Program-made: the position numbers and the translations under genes
Part shown: positions 52,928-61,762 of the stretch, piece after piece
Position numbering within the stretch: position 1 is the first letter of the stretch
How the letters are laid out: each line of letters opens with the position of its first letter
Notes under the pieces: model-generated
Database searches by the model: none
What the model was told of the DNA's origin: nothing
What the model saw: only the letters and a program-made list of their open reading frames with translations
Source: Rhizobium sp. Q54
Lineage (GTDB): Bacteria; Pseudomonadota; Alphaproteobacteria; Rhizobiales; Aestuariivirgaceae
Direction: 5' to 3'
Assembly (NCBI GenBank): GCA_945889445.1
Contig: CAMDBX010000008.1
Span: forward strand, 1-64,000
Length of the DNA: 64,000 nucleotides

Positions 52928-53778
52928 TTGCCGCGCTTCCTGTAGGCGAAGCCGATGGCGGTGAAGGCCACGACGAGCAGGGTGACGATCATCATGATGG
53001 CGACCACCGCCGCACGCGGCCATTGCTGCCCGGACTTGGACGTGTCGACAATCATGATCGACAGGGTTGGGGGCTTGGAGCCACCGAGATAGTAGGGTGA
53101 CACGAAATCGCCGAAGGACAGGATGAAGCAGAACACGGCGGCGACGATGAGGCCGGTCTTGGCGAGCGGCACCACCACGGTGAAAACGGTGCGCAGGCGG
53201 CCGCAGCCGAGATTATGCGCGGCCTCCACAAGTCGCTTGTCGATGTTGGCGAGCGAGAAGGTCTGCAGGATCACGGCCAGGGGCAGGCAGAGGACGAGAT
53301 AGCCGACCATGGTGCCGAACTGCGTGTTCAGCATCTGCCACGGTCCGAGCCCCAGGTAGGAAAGCCCTGCGTTGATGACGCCGCTTTGCGCGAGGATGAC
53401 CTGCCAGGCGAAGATGCGCACCAGATAGCTGGTGAAGAACGGAATGATGAGGAAGAAGATGGCCCAGCGCCTTAGCCTTTCGCTGGCCTTGAAGGCGAGG
53501 AAGTAGCTGGCGGGGAAGGCGACCAGGCTGGTGATGATGGTGGCGAGCAGAGCCAGCCACAGCGTGAAGAAATAGGCGTCCCAGAAGAAGTCCTTGGACA
53601 GCATGCGCTGCCAGTTGGAGAACTGGAGGGCCACTTCCATGCGGTAGTTCTTCACCAGGAAGAACGACATGGCCACCATGAACAGCAGGGGGCCCACGAA
53701 GAACAGGCCCTGCCAGACGATCAGCGGCAACCGCCAAGCGATTGCGTAGGTGTCGGGCTTGGTGGTCTTGGTGGTCAT
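52924..53778 (-). CDS. potB: PotB-type ABC transporter permease
   Basis: This 284-residue permease begins MTTKTTKPDTYAIAWRLPLI and has helices, the loop LVEAAHNLGCGRLRTVFTVV and the segment FVSPYYLGGSKPPTLSIMI characteristic of PotB-type permeases. ATG 53778 is favoured over an upstream start at 53802 for its fit to the family start. It is separated from the binding-protein gene by a repeat. Confidence 0.86.
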   Translation of the reverse strand: MTTKTTKPDTYAIAWRLPLIVWQGLFFVGPLLFMVAMSFFLVKNYRMEVALQFSNWQRMLSKDFFWDAYFFTLWLALLATIITSLVAFPASYFLAFKASERLRRWAIFFLIIPFFTSYLVRIFAWQVILAQSGVINAGLSYLGLGPWQMLNTQFGTMVGYLVLCLPLAVILQTFSLANIDKRLVEAAHNLGCGRLRTVFTVVVPLAKTGLIVAAVFCFILSFGDFVSPYYLGGSKPPTLSIMIVDTSKSGQQWPRAAVVAIMMIVTLLVVAFTAIGFAYRKRGK

Positions 53779-53808
53779 GGTGGTGTGTTTTTCTTCGCCC
53801 AACTCTTG

Positions 53809-53890
53809 CCGTCACCCCGGCGAAAGCCGGGGCCCAGCTATATTTCAGTACGTGAGGAAAGCTGGGTCCCGGCTTTCGCCGGGATGACGG
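53809..53890. repeat. large palindromic REP-like repeat
   Basis: Two 30-bp arms (53809-53838 and 53861-53890) are near-perfect inverted copies around a 22-base centre. Each arm also contains a hairpin: CCCCGGC-GAAA-GCCGGGG in the first and CCCGGC-TTTC-GCCGGG in the second. This sequence type is a widespread intergenic repeat of alphaproteobacteria. Sitting between the binding-protein gene and the permeases, it may uncouple their expression. Confidence 0.85.
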
Positions 53891-53911
53891 TTTAGAGGAG
53901 ACGTGACCGGG

Positions 53912-55045
53912 TTACGACGCGTTCTTGTATTCCTGCCAGAACTCGTTCCAGTCCTCGAGGCTCTGCTGCTGCGGGATGTTGCGATAGTGGATGCGGCCAT
54001 CCTTGATCAGCGTGATCGGGTCGTTCGGCATGCCGTCCACCTGGCCGGTGCGCTGGGCTTCCTTCGGATCGACCTCGTTGAGCTTGGCGCGGCCGCCCTT
54101 GGTGACGCAGAAGGCCGGATAGGCCAGCATGCGGGCGGAGTGCACCTGGCCGTCAGGCGACATCATGTACTGGATGAACTTCTTGGCCATGTCGGCCTTC
54201 TGCGTGCCCTTGCCGATGGACCAGGACTCGGTGAACTGGATGCCGCCTTCATTCGGCACGACCGACTTGACTGGCGCGCCATCGCGCTCCAGCACGCCGG
54301 TGATCCAATCGCCGATGCCGGCCATGGCCATCATCTCGTTGTTCTTCAGTCCGTTGAAGGTGCCGCCGTAGTCGAAGAAACCGCCGACCTGCGGACGGAG
54401 CGACATGGTGGTTTCCTGGATCTTCTTCCAGCCGGCCTCGTCCTGGTCCCACAGCTTTGCGCCGTTGCCGTTGGTGAGGCTCATTTGCCCAAGGTTCGGC
54501 AGGTGCCAGTCGAAGTGGCCGAGCTTGCCCTTGATCTCCGGCTTCCAGAAGGCCTTGTAGCTCATGGCCTCGGCCTCGGACATGGCGGTGGTGTTGTAGG
54601 AGACACCAAGGTGGCCGAAGCGCACCATCATGGAATAGAGCTTGCCGTCCTTCCAGTGGCCGGGGAACTGCTTGAAGTCGGCATAGAGCATGTCGTCGAA
54701 GGGATAGTCCGCCGGGTTCATCTCCTCGATGTAGTCCGCCGCATTGAGCTGCTGCACGAACTCGGCGTCCGACAGGATGACGTCATAGGTGCCGGGGGGC
54801 GACTGCGAGATCAGCGCCATCATGTTGTCGCCGCCGGCATAGTACTTAGGCTTGAACTTCACGTTGTTGGCGGCTTCGAACTCGCCCACCACGTCCGGCT
54901 CGCCGTGGCCGTACCAGGCGAGCATGTTGATCTCCACCGTGTCGGCCCAGGCACGGCTTACGTAAGGCGTGCAGAGGGCAGTGGTGGCAGCGGCCGCGCC
55001 GTATTTCAGAACGTCGCGGCGTGTCGGCTTGATGACTTTCGGCAT
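53912..55045 (-). CDS. potD: PotD/PotF-type periplasmic substrate-binding protein
   Basis: This 377-residue protein of the spermidine/putrescine-binding family has a twin-arginine-like leader (TRRDVLKYGAAAATTALC) ending near SRAWA. Recognisable segments are AWYGHGEPDVVGEFEAANN and PGTYDVILSDAEF. ATG 55045 is chosen because the leader begins there; the frame extends to 55171 without homology. It is the first structural gene of the importer operon. Ligand unknown. Confidence 0.86.
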   Translation of the reverse strand: MPKVIKPTRRDVLKYGAAAATTALCTPYVSRAWADTVEINMLAWYGHGEPDVVGEFEAANNVKFKPKYYAGGDNMMALISQSPPGTYDVILSDAEFVQQLNAADYIEEMNPADYPFDDMLYADFKQFPGHWKDGKLYSMMVRFGHLGVSYNTTAMSEAEAMSYKAFWKPEIKGKLGHFDWHLPNLGQMSLTNGNGAKLWDQDEAGWKKIQETTMSLRPQVGGFFDYGGTFNGLKNNEMMAMAGIGDWITGVLERDGAPVKSVVPNEGGIQFTESWSIGKGTQKADMAKKFIQYMMSPDGQVHSARMLAYPAFCVTKGGRAKLNEVDPKEAQRTGQVDGMPNDPITLIKDGRIHYRNIPQQQSLEDWNEFWQEYKNAS

Positions 55046-55210
55046 GCGTTTCGTCTCCCTAGGGGCCGGAGGATTGCCGGCGGTTGTTTCCCACTCCTGA
55101 GCGCGCATGCCATCATGTCTTGCTGCCGAGGTCCAGCGCGTCGTTGCAAAACGTATCCCTCCCCGAGACATTCGGGAAATTTATGCTGCTAATGCATGCA
55201 TGACGCCCGC

Positions 55211-56116
55211 TTATCGAGCGGCAGATGCCTTGGGCGGGGCAGGCTCGGCCGCCTCGTCCATGCGGGCAATGAGCGAATCGACCAGCATGAGGCCCGCACC
55301 GGACAACCTCTGGTGCTTGTAGAAGAGGCCGATGTGGATGGGCTCCATGGCCGGAAAACCCTCGCGGGACGAGAGAATCCGCATGTCCGGCAGCACGGTC
55401 TTGCGGGTCAGCGCGGTGACGCCCATGCCGGCACTCACCGCGCGCTGCAGGCCACCGATGTCGGGTGTCGTGTAGGCGGCGCGCCAGTCACGCCCTTCGG
55501 CGCGCAGCGCCGCTGTCATGCGGCGGCGGTATTCGCAGCCTTCCGGGTGGGTGACGAGCGGGACGGCCACGGACTTATTCACAGGAAAATCCTTCGCCAC
55601 CGCCCAGATCGGGCGTTCGTCCCAGCTTCTGACGAGGTAGGGGTTCTTGTCGCGCGCAAGTAGCGCAATGGCGATGTCGAGTTCGTCGGCATGCAGCAGG
55701 TCGAGGAGCTTGCGGGAGAGGTCGCAGGTGATCGACATGGTCACCCTGGCCTGCTCGCCCGCGAAGTCGACGATCGAATCCTGCAGGAAGGCGACCGAGA
55801 AGTCGGTGGGAAGGCCGACACGCAGCTGGCCCCTGGCGGCGCGGCCCTTGAGCTTGGCCACCGCCTCGTCATTGAGCCGCAGGAGCTGGCGGGCATAGAC
55901 CGCGAGCGCCTCACCCTCCTCGGTGAGCTTCAGCTCGCGGCCCTCATGGGTCAGCAGCTTGGCATCCAGCAGCTCTTCCAGCCGCTTCATCTGGAGGGAA
56001 ATGGCAGGCTGGGTGCGACCGAGCGCGTCCGCCGCGCGGGTGTAGCCGCCGAGGTCGATGACGCTCACAAAAGCCCTGAGCAAGTCTGTCGGAAGGTTGA
56101 TGGCCCGCATTGCCAC
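55211..56116 (-). CDS. LysR family transcriptional regulator
   Basis: This 301-residue protein has an N-terminal winged helix (RAFVSVIDLGGYTRAADALG then TQPAISLQMKRLE) and an effector domain. It lies upstream of the Pot operon on the same strand and divergent from the BtpA-like gene 64 bases away. It may control both. Confidence 0.85.
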   Translation of the reverse strand: MAMRAINLPTDLLRAFVSVIDLGGYTRAADALGRTQPAISLQMKRLEELLDAKLLTHEGRELKLTEEGEALAVYARQLLRLNDEAVAKLKGRAARGQLRVGLPTDFSVAFLQDSIVDFAGEQARVTMSITCDLSRKLLDLLHADELDIAIALLARDKNPYLVRSWDERPIWAVAKDFPVNKSVAVPLVTHPEGCEYRRRMTAALRAEGRDWRAAYTTPDIGGLQRAVSAGMGVTALTRKTVLPDMRILSSREGFPAMEPIHIGLFYKHQRLSGAGLMLVDSLIARMDEAAEPAPPKASAAR

Positions 56117-56146
56117 TCCTTATGCTTGCATCATCATTATAAATTT

Positions 56147-56171
56147 CCGTAATTCGTACAAGGCCGTAATT
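56147..56171. promoter_or_regulatory. direct repeat CCGTAATT in the LysR/BtpA-like gap
   Basis: CCGTAATT occurs at 56147-56154 and 56164-56171, 17 bases apart start-to-start, between the divergent LysR and BtpA-like genes. It is a candidate regulator-binding pair. A minus-strand TATAAT (56136-56141) may be the LysR gene's -10. Confidence 0.4.
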
Positions 56172-56180
56172 TCAGCCCCC

Positions 56181-56933
56181 ATGAACCGGCAAGACTTCAG
56201 GAAACTGTTCAAGTGCGTGGGCCCGGCGGTGCTGCCGGTGATCCACGTGACCGACAACGAGCAGGCGGTGCGCAATGTGCGTGTGCTCGTGGAGGAGGGG
56301 GCACCGGGCTGCTTCCTCATCAACCATGACTTTGGCGTCGAGCGCTTCCTGTCCATCATCGCGCATGTGCGGGGGAAATTCCCGGCACTGTGGATGGGCG
56401 TGAACTTCCTCGCGGTGACGGGCAGGGACGCGTTCCCGGTGCTGGGCAAGCTGAAGCGCGATGGCGTTGCCGTCGACGGCTACTGGGCCGATGACGCGCG
56501 CATCGACGAGCGCCGCGCCGCTGATGATCAAGTCGAGGCGAAAGAGATCGCCGCGGCGCTCACGGCCTCCGGCTGGAGCGGGCTCTATACCGGCGGCACC
56601 TGCTTCAAGAAGCAGCGCGAGGTGGCGCCGGAACGTTATGAATACTCCGCGACGCTTGCCACCGGCTTCATGGATGCGGTGTGCACCTCGGGCGTTGCCA
56701 CCGGCAAGGCGGTGGATACGGGCAAGATCACCACCTTCCGCCGCGCCATCGGCGATGAGGCGCTGACGCTGGCCTCCGGCATCACGCCCGAGAATGCGCA
56801 TCTCTACATGGATGACGTTGACGGCTTCATGGTGGCCACCGGCATCAACCGCGCGGGCGACTTCTACAACATCGAGCCTGCAAAGCTCGCCCGTCTTCTG
56901 AAACTCACCCGTGAACATGGAGCCAAGTCATGA
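56181..56933 (+). CDS. BtpA-like TIM-barrel protein
   Basis: This 250-residue protein resembles the BtpA family (PF03437) in gene size and segments: KTLI-type core residues replaced by AVLPVIHVTDNEQAVRNVRV, DGYWADDARIDE, TSGVATGKAVDTGKI and LASGITPENAHLYMDD. BtpA-like barrels have poorly known functions. ATG 56181 is preferred; the upstream frame overlaps the LysR gene's promoter. It overlaps the phosphoribosyltransferase gene by four bases, so the two proteins likely act together. Confidence 0.65.
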   Translation: MNRQDFRKLFKCVGPAVLPVIHVTDNEQAVRNVRVLVEEGAPGCFLINHDFGVERFLSIIAHVRGKFPALWMGVNFLAVTGRDAFPVLGKLKRDGVAVDGYWADDARIDERRAADDQVEAKEIAAALTASGWSGLYTGGTCFKKQREVAPERYEYSATLATGFMDAVCTSGVATGKAVDTGKITTFRRAIGDEALTLASGITPENAHLYMDDVDGFMVATGINRAGDFYNIEPAKLARLLKLTREHGAKS

Positions 56934-57568
56934 GCCGCAGCTTGGAACGGAATAAGGGCCCCCGCGACGACCGCTGGTATCTCAACCTCATGGCCCCCAA
57001 CACCAAGGGGCCGAAATTCGCCTGGCTGGACCCGACCTCGATCTACATCAACGGCGAGGCCTTCCATGACCTGCTGGATGATCTCGTCGCGGACCTCGAG
57101 GGGCTGACCATTGATGTGGTGGGCGGTCTCGATGCCATGGGCTTCGTGCTCGGTTCGGCGCTGGCTACCAGGCTGGGCGTGGGCTTCCTGCCGATCCGCA
57201 AGGCGGGCAAGCTGTGCGTCGACACCGACAAGGTGAGCTTCTCCAATTACTCCGGCCGCACCCAGGACATGGAGATGCGCCAGCCTGCCTTCGGCCCCGG
57301 CACCAAGGTGCTGCTGGCCGACCAATGGGTGGAAACCGGCGGCACCATGGACGGCGCCATCCGCCTCGTTGAACGGCAGGGCGGCAAGGTGGTTGGCCTC
57401 GCGGCGGTGGCCATCGAGGAGAATGCGGCAACCGACGCCTATCGCGCGAAGTACACTTGCGTATCCGGCGTCGTGCAGGGCAGCCGCTGGCAGGCGGAAT
57501 GCAACGCGCAGAAGCTCGAGAGCTTCAAGAGTTACACGCCGGAGCTGGTGTTCCCGACGGTGCGCTGA
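56930..57568 (+). CDS. phosphoribosyltransferase (type I PRTase fold)
   Basis: This 212-residue protein has a type I PRTase PRPP loop in VLLADQWVETGGTMDGAI, with the acidic pair Asp plus Glu around a Gln-Trp-Val insert, and the pyrophosphate loop region VGGLDAMGFVLGSAL. It resembles the adenine/purine PRTases. Substrate base unknown. It ends one base before the convergent response-regulator stop. Confidence 0.75.
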   Translation: MSRSLERNKGPRDDRWYLNLMAPNTKGPKFAWLDPTSIYINGEAFHDLLDDLVADLEGLTIDVVGGLDAMGFVLGSALATRLGVGFLPIRKAGKLCVDTDKVSFSNYSGRTQDMEMRQPAFGPGTKVLLADQWVETGGTMDGAIRLVERQGGKVVGLAAVAIEENAATDAYRAKYTCVSGVVQGSRWQAECNAQKLESFKSYTPELVFPTVR

Positions 57569-58189
57569 TCAATCCTGCGGGCGCGTGAGGCTGGCGAAGA
57601 TCGCCAGGCGGATCAACTCGGCCGCATTGGAAATCTCCAGCTTCTGGAGGATGGAGGCGCGGTGCGCGTCCACCGTGCGCTGGCTGACGCCAAGCACCTC
57701 GGAGATCTGCTTGGTGGTGCGGCCGGCGACGATGGCGTCAACGATTTCGCTTTCGCGCGCGGTGAGTACGCGCAGCCTTTGTCGCGCCTCGCGGATGCTC
57801 TCCGAGGAGCCCGACTTCTCACGTGACTTGGCAACTGCACTTTCGATTGCCGCGGTGAGCTTTTCCGGATTGTGCGGCTTCTCGAGGAAGTCCGCCGCGC
57901 CGAGCTTCATGACCATGGTTGCGGTGGGCACGTCTCCGAAGCCGGTCAGCACGATGACGGGAAATTCGAACCCTTCAGCGCGCAGCCGCTCCATGAGGGT
58001 GGTGCCCAGCATGGCGCCGAGATTGTAGTCGATGATGGCGCAGTCGACCGCGGCCTCCCGTGCGTGCAGCAGGGCACCCTGGGTGTCATGGCTCACCAGC
58101 GTGGTGTAGCTCTCATTCTCCAGCGTGCGGCCCAGGGCCTTCGCGAAGATGCGGTCATCATCGACGATGAGAATGGTCTTGGCACTCAT
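57569..58189 (-). CDS. FixJ/NarL-type response regulator
   Basis: This 206-residue protein has a receiver domain with phospho-acceptor Asp54 (AIIDYNLG), the switch Thr82 and Lys104 in LEKP, and a LuxR-type helix-turn-helix (TTKQISEVLGVSQRTVDAHR). No cognate kinase gene is directly adjacent; the hybrid kinase lies 4 kb away on the same strand. It probably activates an unidentified set of promoters. Confidence 0.86.
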   Translation of the reverse strand: MSAKTILIVDDDRIFAKALGRTLENESYTTLVSHDTQGALLHAREAAVDCAIIDYNLGAMLGTTLMERLRAEGFEFPVIVLTGFGDVPTATMVMKLGAADFLEKPHNPEKLTAAIESAVAKSREKSGSSESIREARQRLRVLTARESEIVDAIVAGRTTKQISEVLGVSQRTVDAHRASILQKLEISNAAELIRLAIFASLTRPQD

Positions 58190-58609
58190 GCTGCGGTGTC
58201 CCCGGGTGGCGGATCGTCTTGGTGGAACGCCCCGCCGTCAGAATCGGGCAGGCAGCTCCCTCATCGTTCAAGCGGCGCGCGTTGAAGCGCAACTCGACTT
58301 CTAGCCATCTTAGGGATTTTCGTGAAGTACTGAAGTTCAGGATGTTTCAGAAGCCGGTTTTCGGTGGCATGTGCGCTGCGGATGCTCACCAGCTGCCAAT
58401 TCCTCGCCTCTTTCATCGATCGCTGATTAAATCATCGCGCAAAGATTGCAAATAAGTCAACCTGGCGGACTGCGTGCGGGGTGATATGCGAGTTCTACAT
58501 AAGGTTATAGTAATTATACTGCTTCCAATAATGATAGTACGAATAGGTACTCAGCGCAATTTTTTGCATATGAACGCAATAAGCGCCGCAAAACTTGAAG
58601 AGGGACCTC
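58190..58609. other. 420-base gene-free control region
   Basis: No gene was supported. AT content rises from about 58420 on. AGTAC motifs occur at 58326-58331 (AGTACT palindrome) and as an inverted pair AGTAC-N6-GTACT (58536-58551), 58 bases before a small membrane-protein gene. These could be sites for the divergent response regulator. Confidence 0.45.
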
Positions 58610-58819
58610 ATGGCACTGTCCTACCTCTATGACCAGTTTGCAGATGCCCTGCAGCAGTCCGGACACGCCGTCCGCTCGCGTATCTCGCTGAAGGCCAGGA
58701 TGATGGGCCTGGCCCGCGCGGCGATCTCCGCCCATCCCGCTGCGGTGCTGCTCCGCGTGAGCGTGGCCTTGTCGGTGGCGATGTGGCTCGTCCATCTCGC
58801 CAAGGCTTACGCCGGCTAG
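58610..58819 (+). CDS. small membrane protein, unrecognised
   Basis: This 69-residue protein starts at ATG 58610 with GAGGGA six bases upstream, better than a TTG at 58595. It has a charged N-terminal half (FADALQQSGHAVRSRISLK) and a C-terminal hydrophobic segment (VLLRVSVALSVAMWLVHLAK). Family not recognised. It is divergent from the response regulator. Confidence 0.6.
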   Translation: MALSYLYDQFADALQQSGHAVRSRISLKARMMGLARAAISAHPAAVLLRVSVALSVAMWLVHLAKAYAG

Positions 58820-58969
58820 GCAACCGGCGCGCCAAGAACCGACCCACACCGCAGCGGCACCAGGCCCGCACTCAACAACAACCAGCCTTTCACGGCCGGC
58901 ACTTCGCGCCGGACCGGCGAAGCCATGTCCGGCGCAGCCACCACCGCTTCGAGAGCCAGGAAACCAACC

Positions 58970-61018
58970 ATGATTAACGTGACGCGACTGCCCGCCTGTC
59001 TGCTCGCCATGTTGCTTGCCATCGGCGCGCTGTCACTGGCGGTTGGCGAGGCGCAGGCGCAACGCCGCGTGGGCGAGAAGCTGCGGCCTTCCTTCCCCGG
59101 CCTCGTATTGAGCATGAAGCAGGCATCGGGCCAGGCGGCGATCGACCAGCTGAGCGACAGGCTGCCGGACGTGGCGCACTGGTACGGCACCTCGTCCGAG
59201 GACCTGAAGCGCCAGCTGCTGCGCGACAGCCGCATGCGCGTCGACAGCACCGGCCGCCTGCTGTTCGTCGAAGACCTCGCCACCCCGGTGGCAGCCGCCA
59301 CCGCAGCGCAGAGTGACGCGCAGTCCGGGGCGCTGGCCAGCCTCGACCAGACCTTCCTGCTCAACAGCAGGCCGGGTGCCGCCCGCACCATCTACCTCGA
59401 TTTCAACGGCGCCACGATCAGCGGCACCGCTTGGAACAGCAACGGCAACACCATCACCGCGGAAGGCTTCGACCTCGACGGCAATCCGGCCGCCTATTCC
59501 GAGGCGGAACTTCAGCGCATCCAGTACATCTGGCAGCGGGTGGCCGAGGACTATGCGCCCTTCGACGTCAACGTTGCGACCGAGCCGCCCGCACAGGACG
59601 CGCTGACCCGCTCCGGCGCCGGCGACACGATGTTCGGCACCACGGTGGTGATCACCAAGACCACCGGCGTCTATTCCTGCAACTGTGGCGGCATTGCCTA
59701 TGTCGGCGTGTTCAACGATGCCGGCGGCACGCGCCACCCGAACTACTACAAGCCCGCCTTCGTTTTCTACGACAAGCTTGGCAGCGGCAGCGAGAAGCCG
59801 GTTGCCGAGGCGATTTCGCATGAAGCGGGCCACAATATGGGCCTGCATCATGACGGCACGTCCACCAGCGCCTACTATGCCGGCCATGACGCCGAGGGGC
59901 AGTTGAGCTGGGCGCCCATCATGGGCGTGGGCTACTACAAGCCGCTGGTGCAGTTCAGCAACGGCGGTTATGCCGATGCCAACAACCGCGAGGACGACTT
60001 CGCGGTTGCCCAGAGCTTCGGCCTGCCGCTGCGCAACGACGACCATGGCAGCACCACTGCCAGCGCCCGCCCGCTGCCGACGCCCACGTCCAACGGCATA
60101 GCCCAGGGCAGCATCGACGGCGTCATCGAAGCGGCAGGTGACCGTGACGTATTCGCGATCCACAGCGCCGCCGGCCCGATCACCGCCGCGGTGGCGGCCG
60201 CCTCGCGCTCGGGCAATGCCGATCTCGTGATCTCGCTGCTTGACGCTGCCGGCCAGGTGCTGACATCGGCCAATCCCGCAAATCAACTGGGCGCCACCCT
60301 CAGCTACAACCTACCGGCCCAGGGAACCTACTATCTCGAGGTCAGGGGAACCGGCCATGGTGATGCAGTCACCGGCTACTCCGACTATGGCAGCCTCGGC
60401 AATTTTCGCCTCCAGGCCAGCCATGCGACCGCTGACGGCGTGGCGCCGAGCGCGGTTCTCTCCGCAACCGTTGCCAGCGGCACAGCGCCGGTGGCCGTGA
60501 CACTCGACGGAGCACACTCCACCGACGATGGTCGCGTGGCCTTCTGGTACTGGGATTTCGGCGATGGCACGAGCGACCAGACCGGTGCGTCATCCTCCGT
60601 CGCGCATGTCTACCGCGCTGCCGGAAGCTTTGTGGCGCGCCTCACGTTTGTGGACGACTCGGGCCTCGCTGCCACGGCGACCCAGACCATCACCGTGACC
60701 AGCGCCGTGGCAAGTTCCAACGTTCAGAACATCCAGATGACCGTCAAGGTCAACAAGAAGCGCGGCGTATCAGCCAAGGCCGTGGTGACGGTGACCAACC
60801 AGAGCGGCCAGGTCATTCCGGGCGCCGTCGTCCAGGCGCTGTGGAGCGGCGCGGTGAGCAAGACGGCTGTCGCGCGCGCAGCCAAGACGGGCCGGGCCTC
60901 CTTCGCCTCGCCCGCCAGCAAGACGCCGGGCTGCTTCACCCTGACCGTGACCGGGATCTCTACCGCCGGCCTGGCCTTTGATGACACCACACTGCCGAGC
61001 GCCGAAGTGTGCAGCTGA
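58970..61018 (+). CDS. secreted metalloprotease with PKD domain
   Basis: This 682-residue exported protein has a signal peptide ending near GEAQA and a zinc-binding HExxHxxGxxH motif at 284-294 (His284, Glu285, His288, His294). The Met-turn-like IMGV is at about 317-320. This is the metzincin/reprolysin pattern. After the catalytic domain lies a PPC-like segment (about residues 370-490), then a PKD domain (about 500-590, WYWDFGDGTSD) and a C-terminal Ig-like domain. It should degrade an extracellular protein. ATG 58970 is favoured over an upstream start at 58925 by the signal peptide. Confidence 0.85.
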   Translation: MINVTRLPACLLAMLLAIGALSLAVGEAQAQRRVGEKLRPSFPGLVLSMKQASGQAAIDQLSDRLPDVAHWYGTSSEDLKRQLLRDSRMRVDSTGRLLFVEDLATPVAAATAAQSDAQSGALASLDQTFLLNSRPGAARTIYLDFNGATISGTAWNSNGNTITAEGFDLDGNPAAYSEAELQRIQYIWQRVAEDYAPFDVNVATEPPAQDALTRSGAGDTMFGTTVVITKTTGVYSCNCGGIAYVGVFNDAGGTRHPNYYKPAFVFYDKLGSGSEKPVAEAISHEAGHNMGLHHDGTSTSAYYAGHDAEGQLSWAPIMGVGYYKPLVQFSNGGYADANNREDDFAVAQSFGLPLRNDDHGSTTASARPLPTPTSNGIAQGSIDGVIEAAGDRDVFAIHSAAGPITAAVAAASRSGNADLVISLLDAAGQVLTSANPANQLGATLSYNLPAQGTYYLEVRGTGHGDAVTGYSDYGSLGNFRLQASHATADGVAPSAVLSATVASGTAPVAVTLDGAHSTDDGRVAFWYWDFGDGTSDQTGASSSVAHVYRAAGSFVARLTFVDDSGLAATATQTITVTSAVASSNVQNIQMTVKVNKKRGVSAKAVVTVTNQSGQVIPGAVVQALWSGAVSKTAVARAAKTGRASFASPASKTPGCFTLTVTGISTAGLAFDDTTLPSAEVCS

Positions 61019-61065
61019 CGCCGGGCGCCGCGCCAGCCTGGCACGCCCGCATGACTCAATCAGAA

Positions 61066-61086
61066 GCCGGGCGTGACATACCCGGC
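61066..61086 (+). terminator. weak hairpin after the metalloprotease gene
   Basis: GCCGGG and CCCGGC flank a nine-base loop about 48 bases past the stop, followed by a weakly T-containing run. Termination strength is uncertain. Confidence 0.35.
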
Positions 61087-61193
61087 CCTTGCCCCTCTGA
61101 GAGGATGAATCACTTAGGTACGTATACGCATAACGAATTCGAGCGTTCGTGGTAGATCATCAGTGGACGGTGGTTTATCCGCCGCAGGCCAAG

Positions 61194-61571
61194 ATGCACG
61201 TTCACGGGGATGCGATGACCACTGGCGCTGAGCTGTTTCCACTTCTTGAATCGCTCAACTTCGATGTGAAGGCCGGCGTTATGTTGTGCGGCGGTGACGA
61301 AGCGTTCTATTGCGAACTGATCCAGGAACTGCATGCCGATGTGCTGCCGCGCAGGCATCTCGCGGTCGCCGACCCCGTCGAATGCCGGGAATATGCGCAT
61401 ATGCTCAAGGGAACGCTGCAGACGCTGGGCGAAACCAGCGCCTCGATGAAAGCCCGCGAGTTGGAGAAGGTGTTGCGCGAGGGCGCCCCGCATGACGAGC
61501 TTGCGGCCGCGTTACTGGCGGACCTCAACAGGATGGACAGCACGCTCAACCGCGTCTTCAAGGGCAGCTGA
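61194..61571 (+). CDS. Hpt (histidine phosphotransfer) domain protein
   Basis: This 125-residue single-domain protein has the phospho-histidine motif in AHMLKGTLQTLGETSA, followed by amphipathic helices. It would relay phosphate between a hybrid kinase and a response regulator. Start uncertain: ATG 61194 or 61215, with a GTG at 61149 also open. The hybrid kinase and FixJ-type regulator in this region are candidate partners. Confidence 0.7.
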   Translation: MHVHGDAMTTGAELFPLLESLNFDVKAGVMLCGGDEAFYCELIQELHADVLPRRHLAVADPVECREYAHMLKGTLQTLGETSASMKARELEKVLREGAPHDELAAALLADLNRMDSTLNRVFKGS

Positions 61572-61762
61572 ACCCCGTGCGCCGCGCATACCGGCGGTTG
61601 GTAAGCAGCATCCAGAGTTGGCGCGGCAGTGGAAGCGAGATTGGCGCGTGAGCAATGAAACAGTTCTGAACGAGTACGAAATATTGCGCAGTGGAGCTAT
61701 TTCCTTTGCCCAGTTTTTGCTTTATTTTGCTGCATAATGAGGAAATCGAAACGGAGATCACC

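Noticed and set aside
53809-53890. CRISPR repeat or integration site
   Set aside because: There is a single inverted pair with nested hairpins, not spaced direct repeats. It fits a dispersed intergenic repeat.
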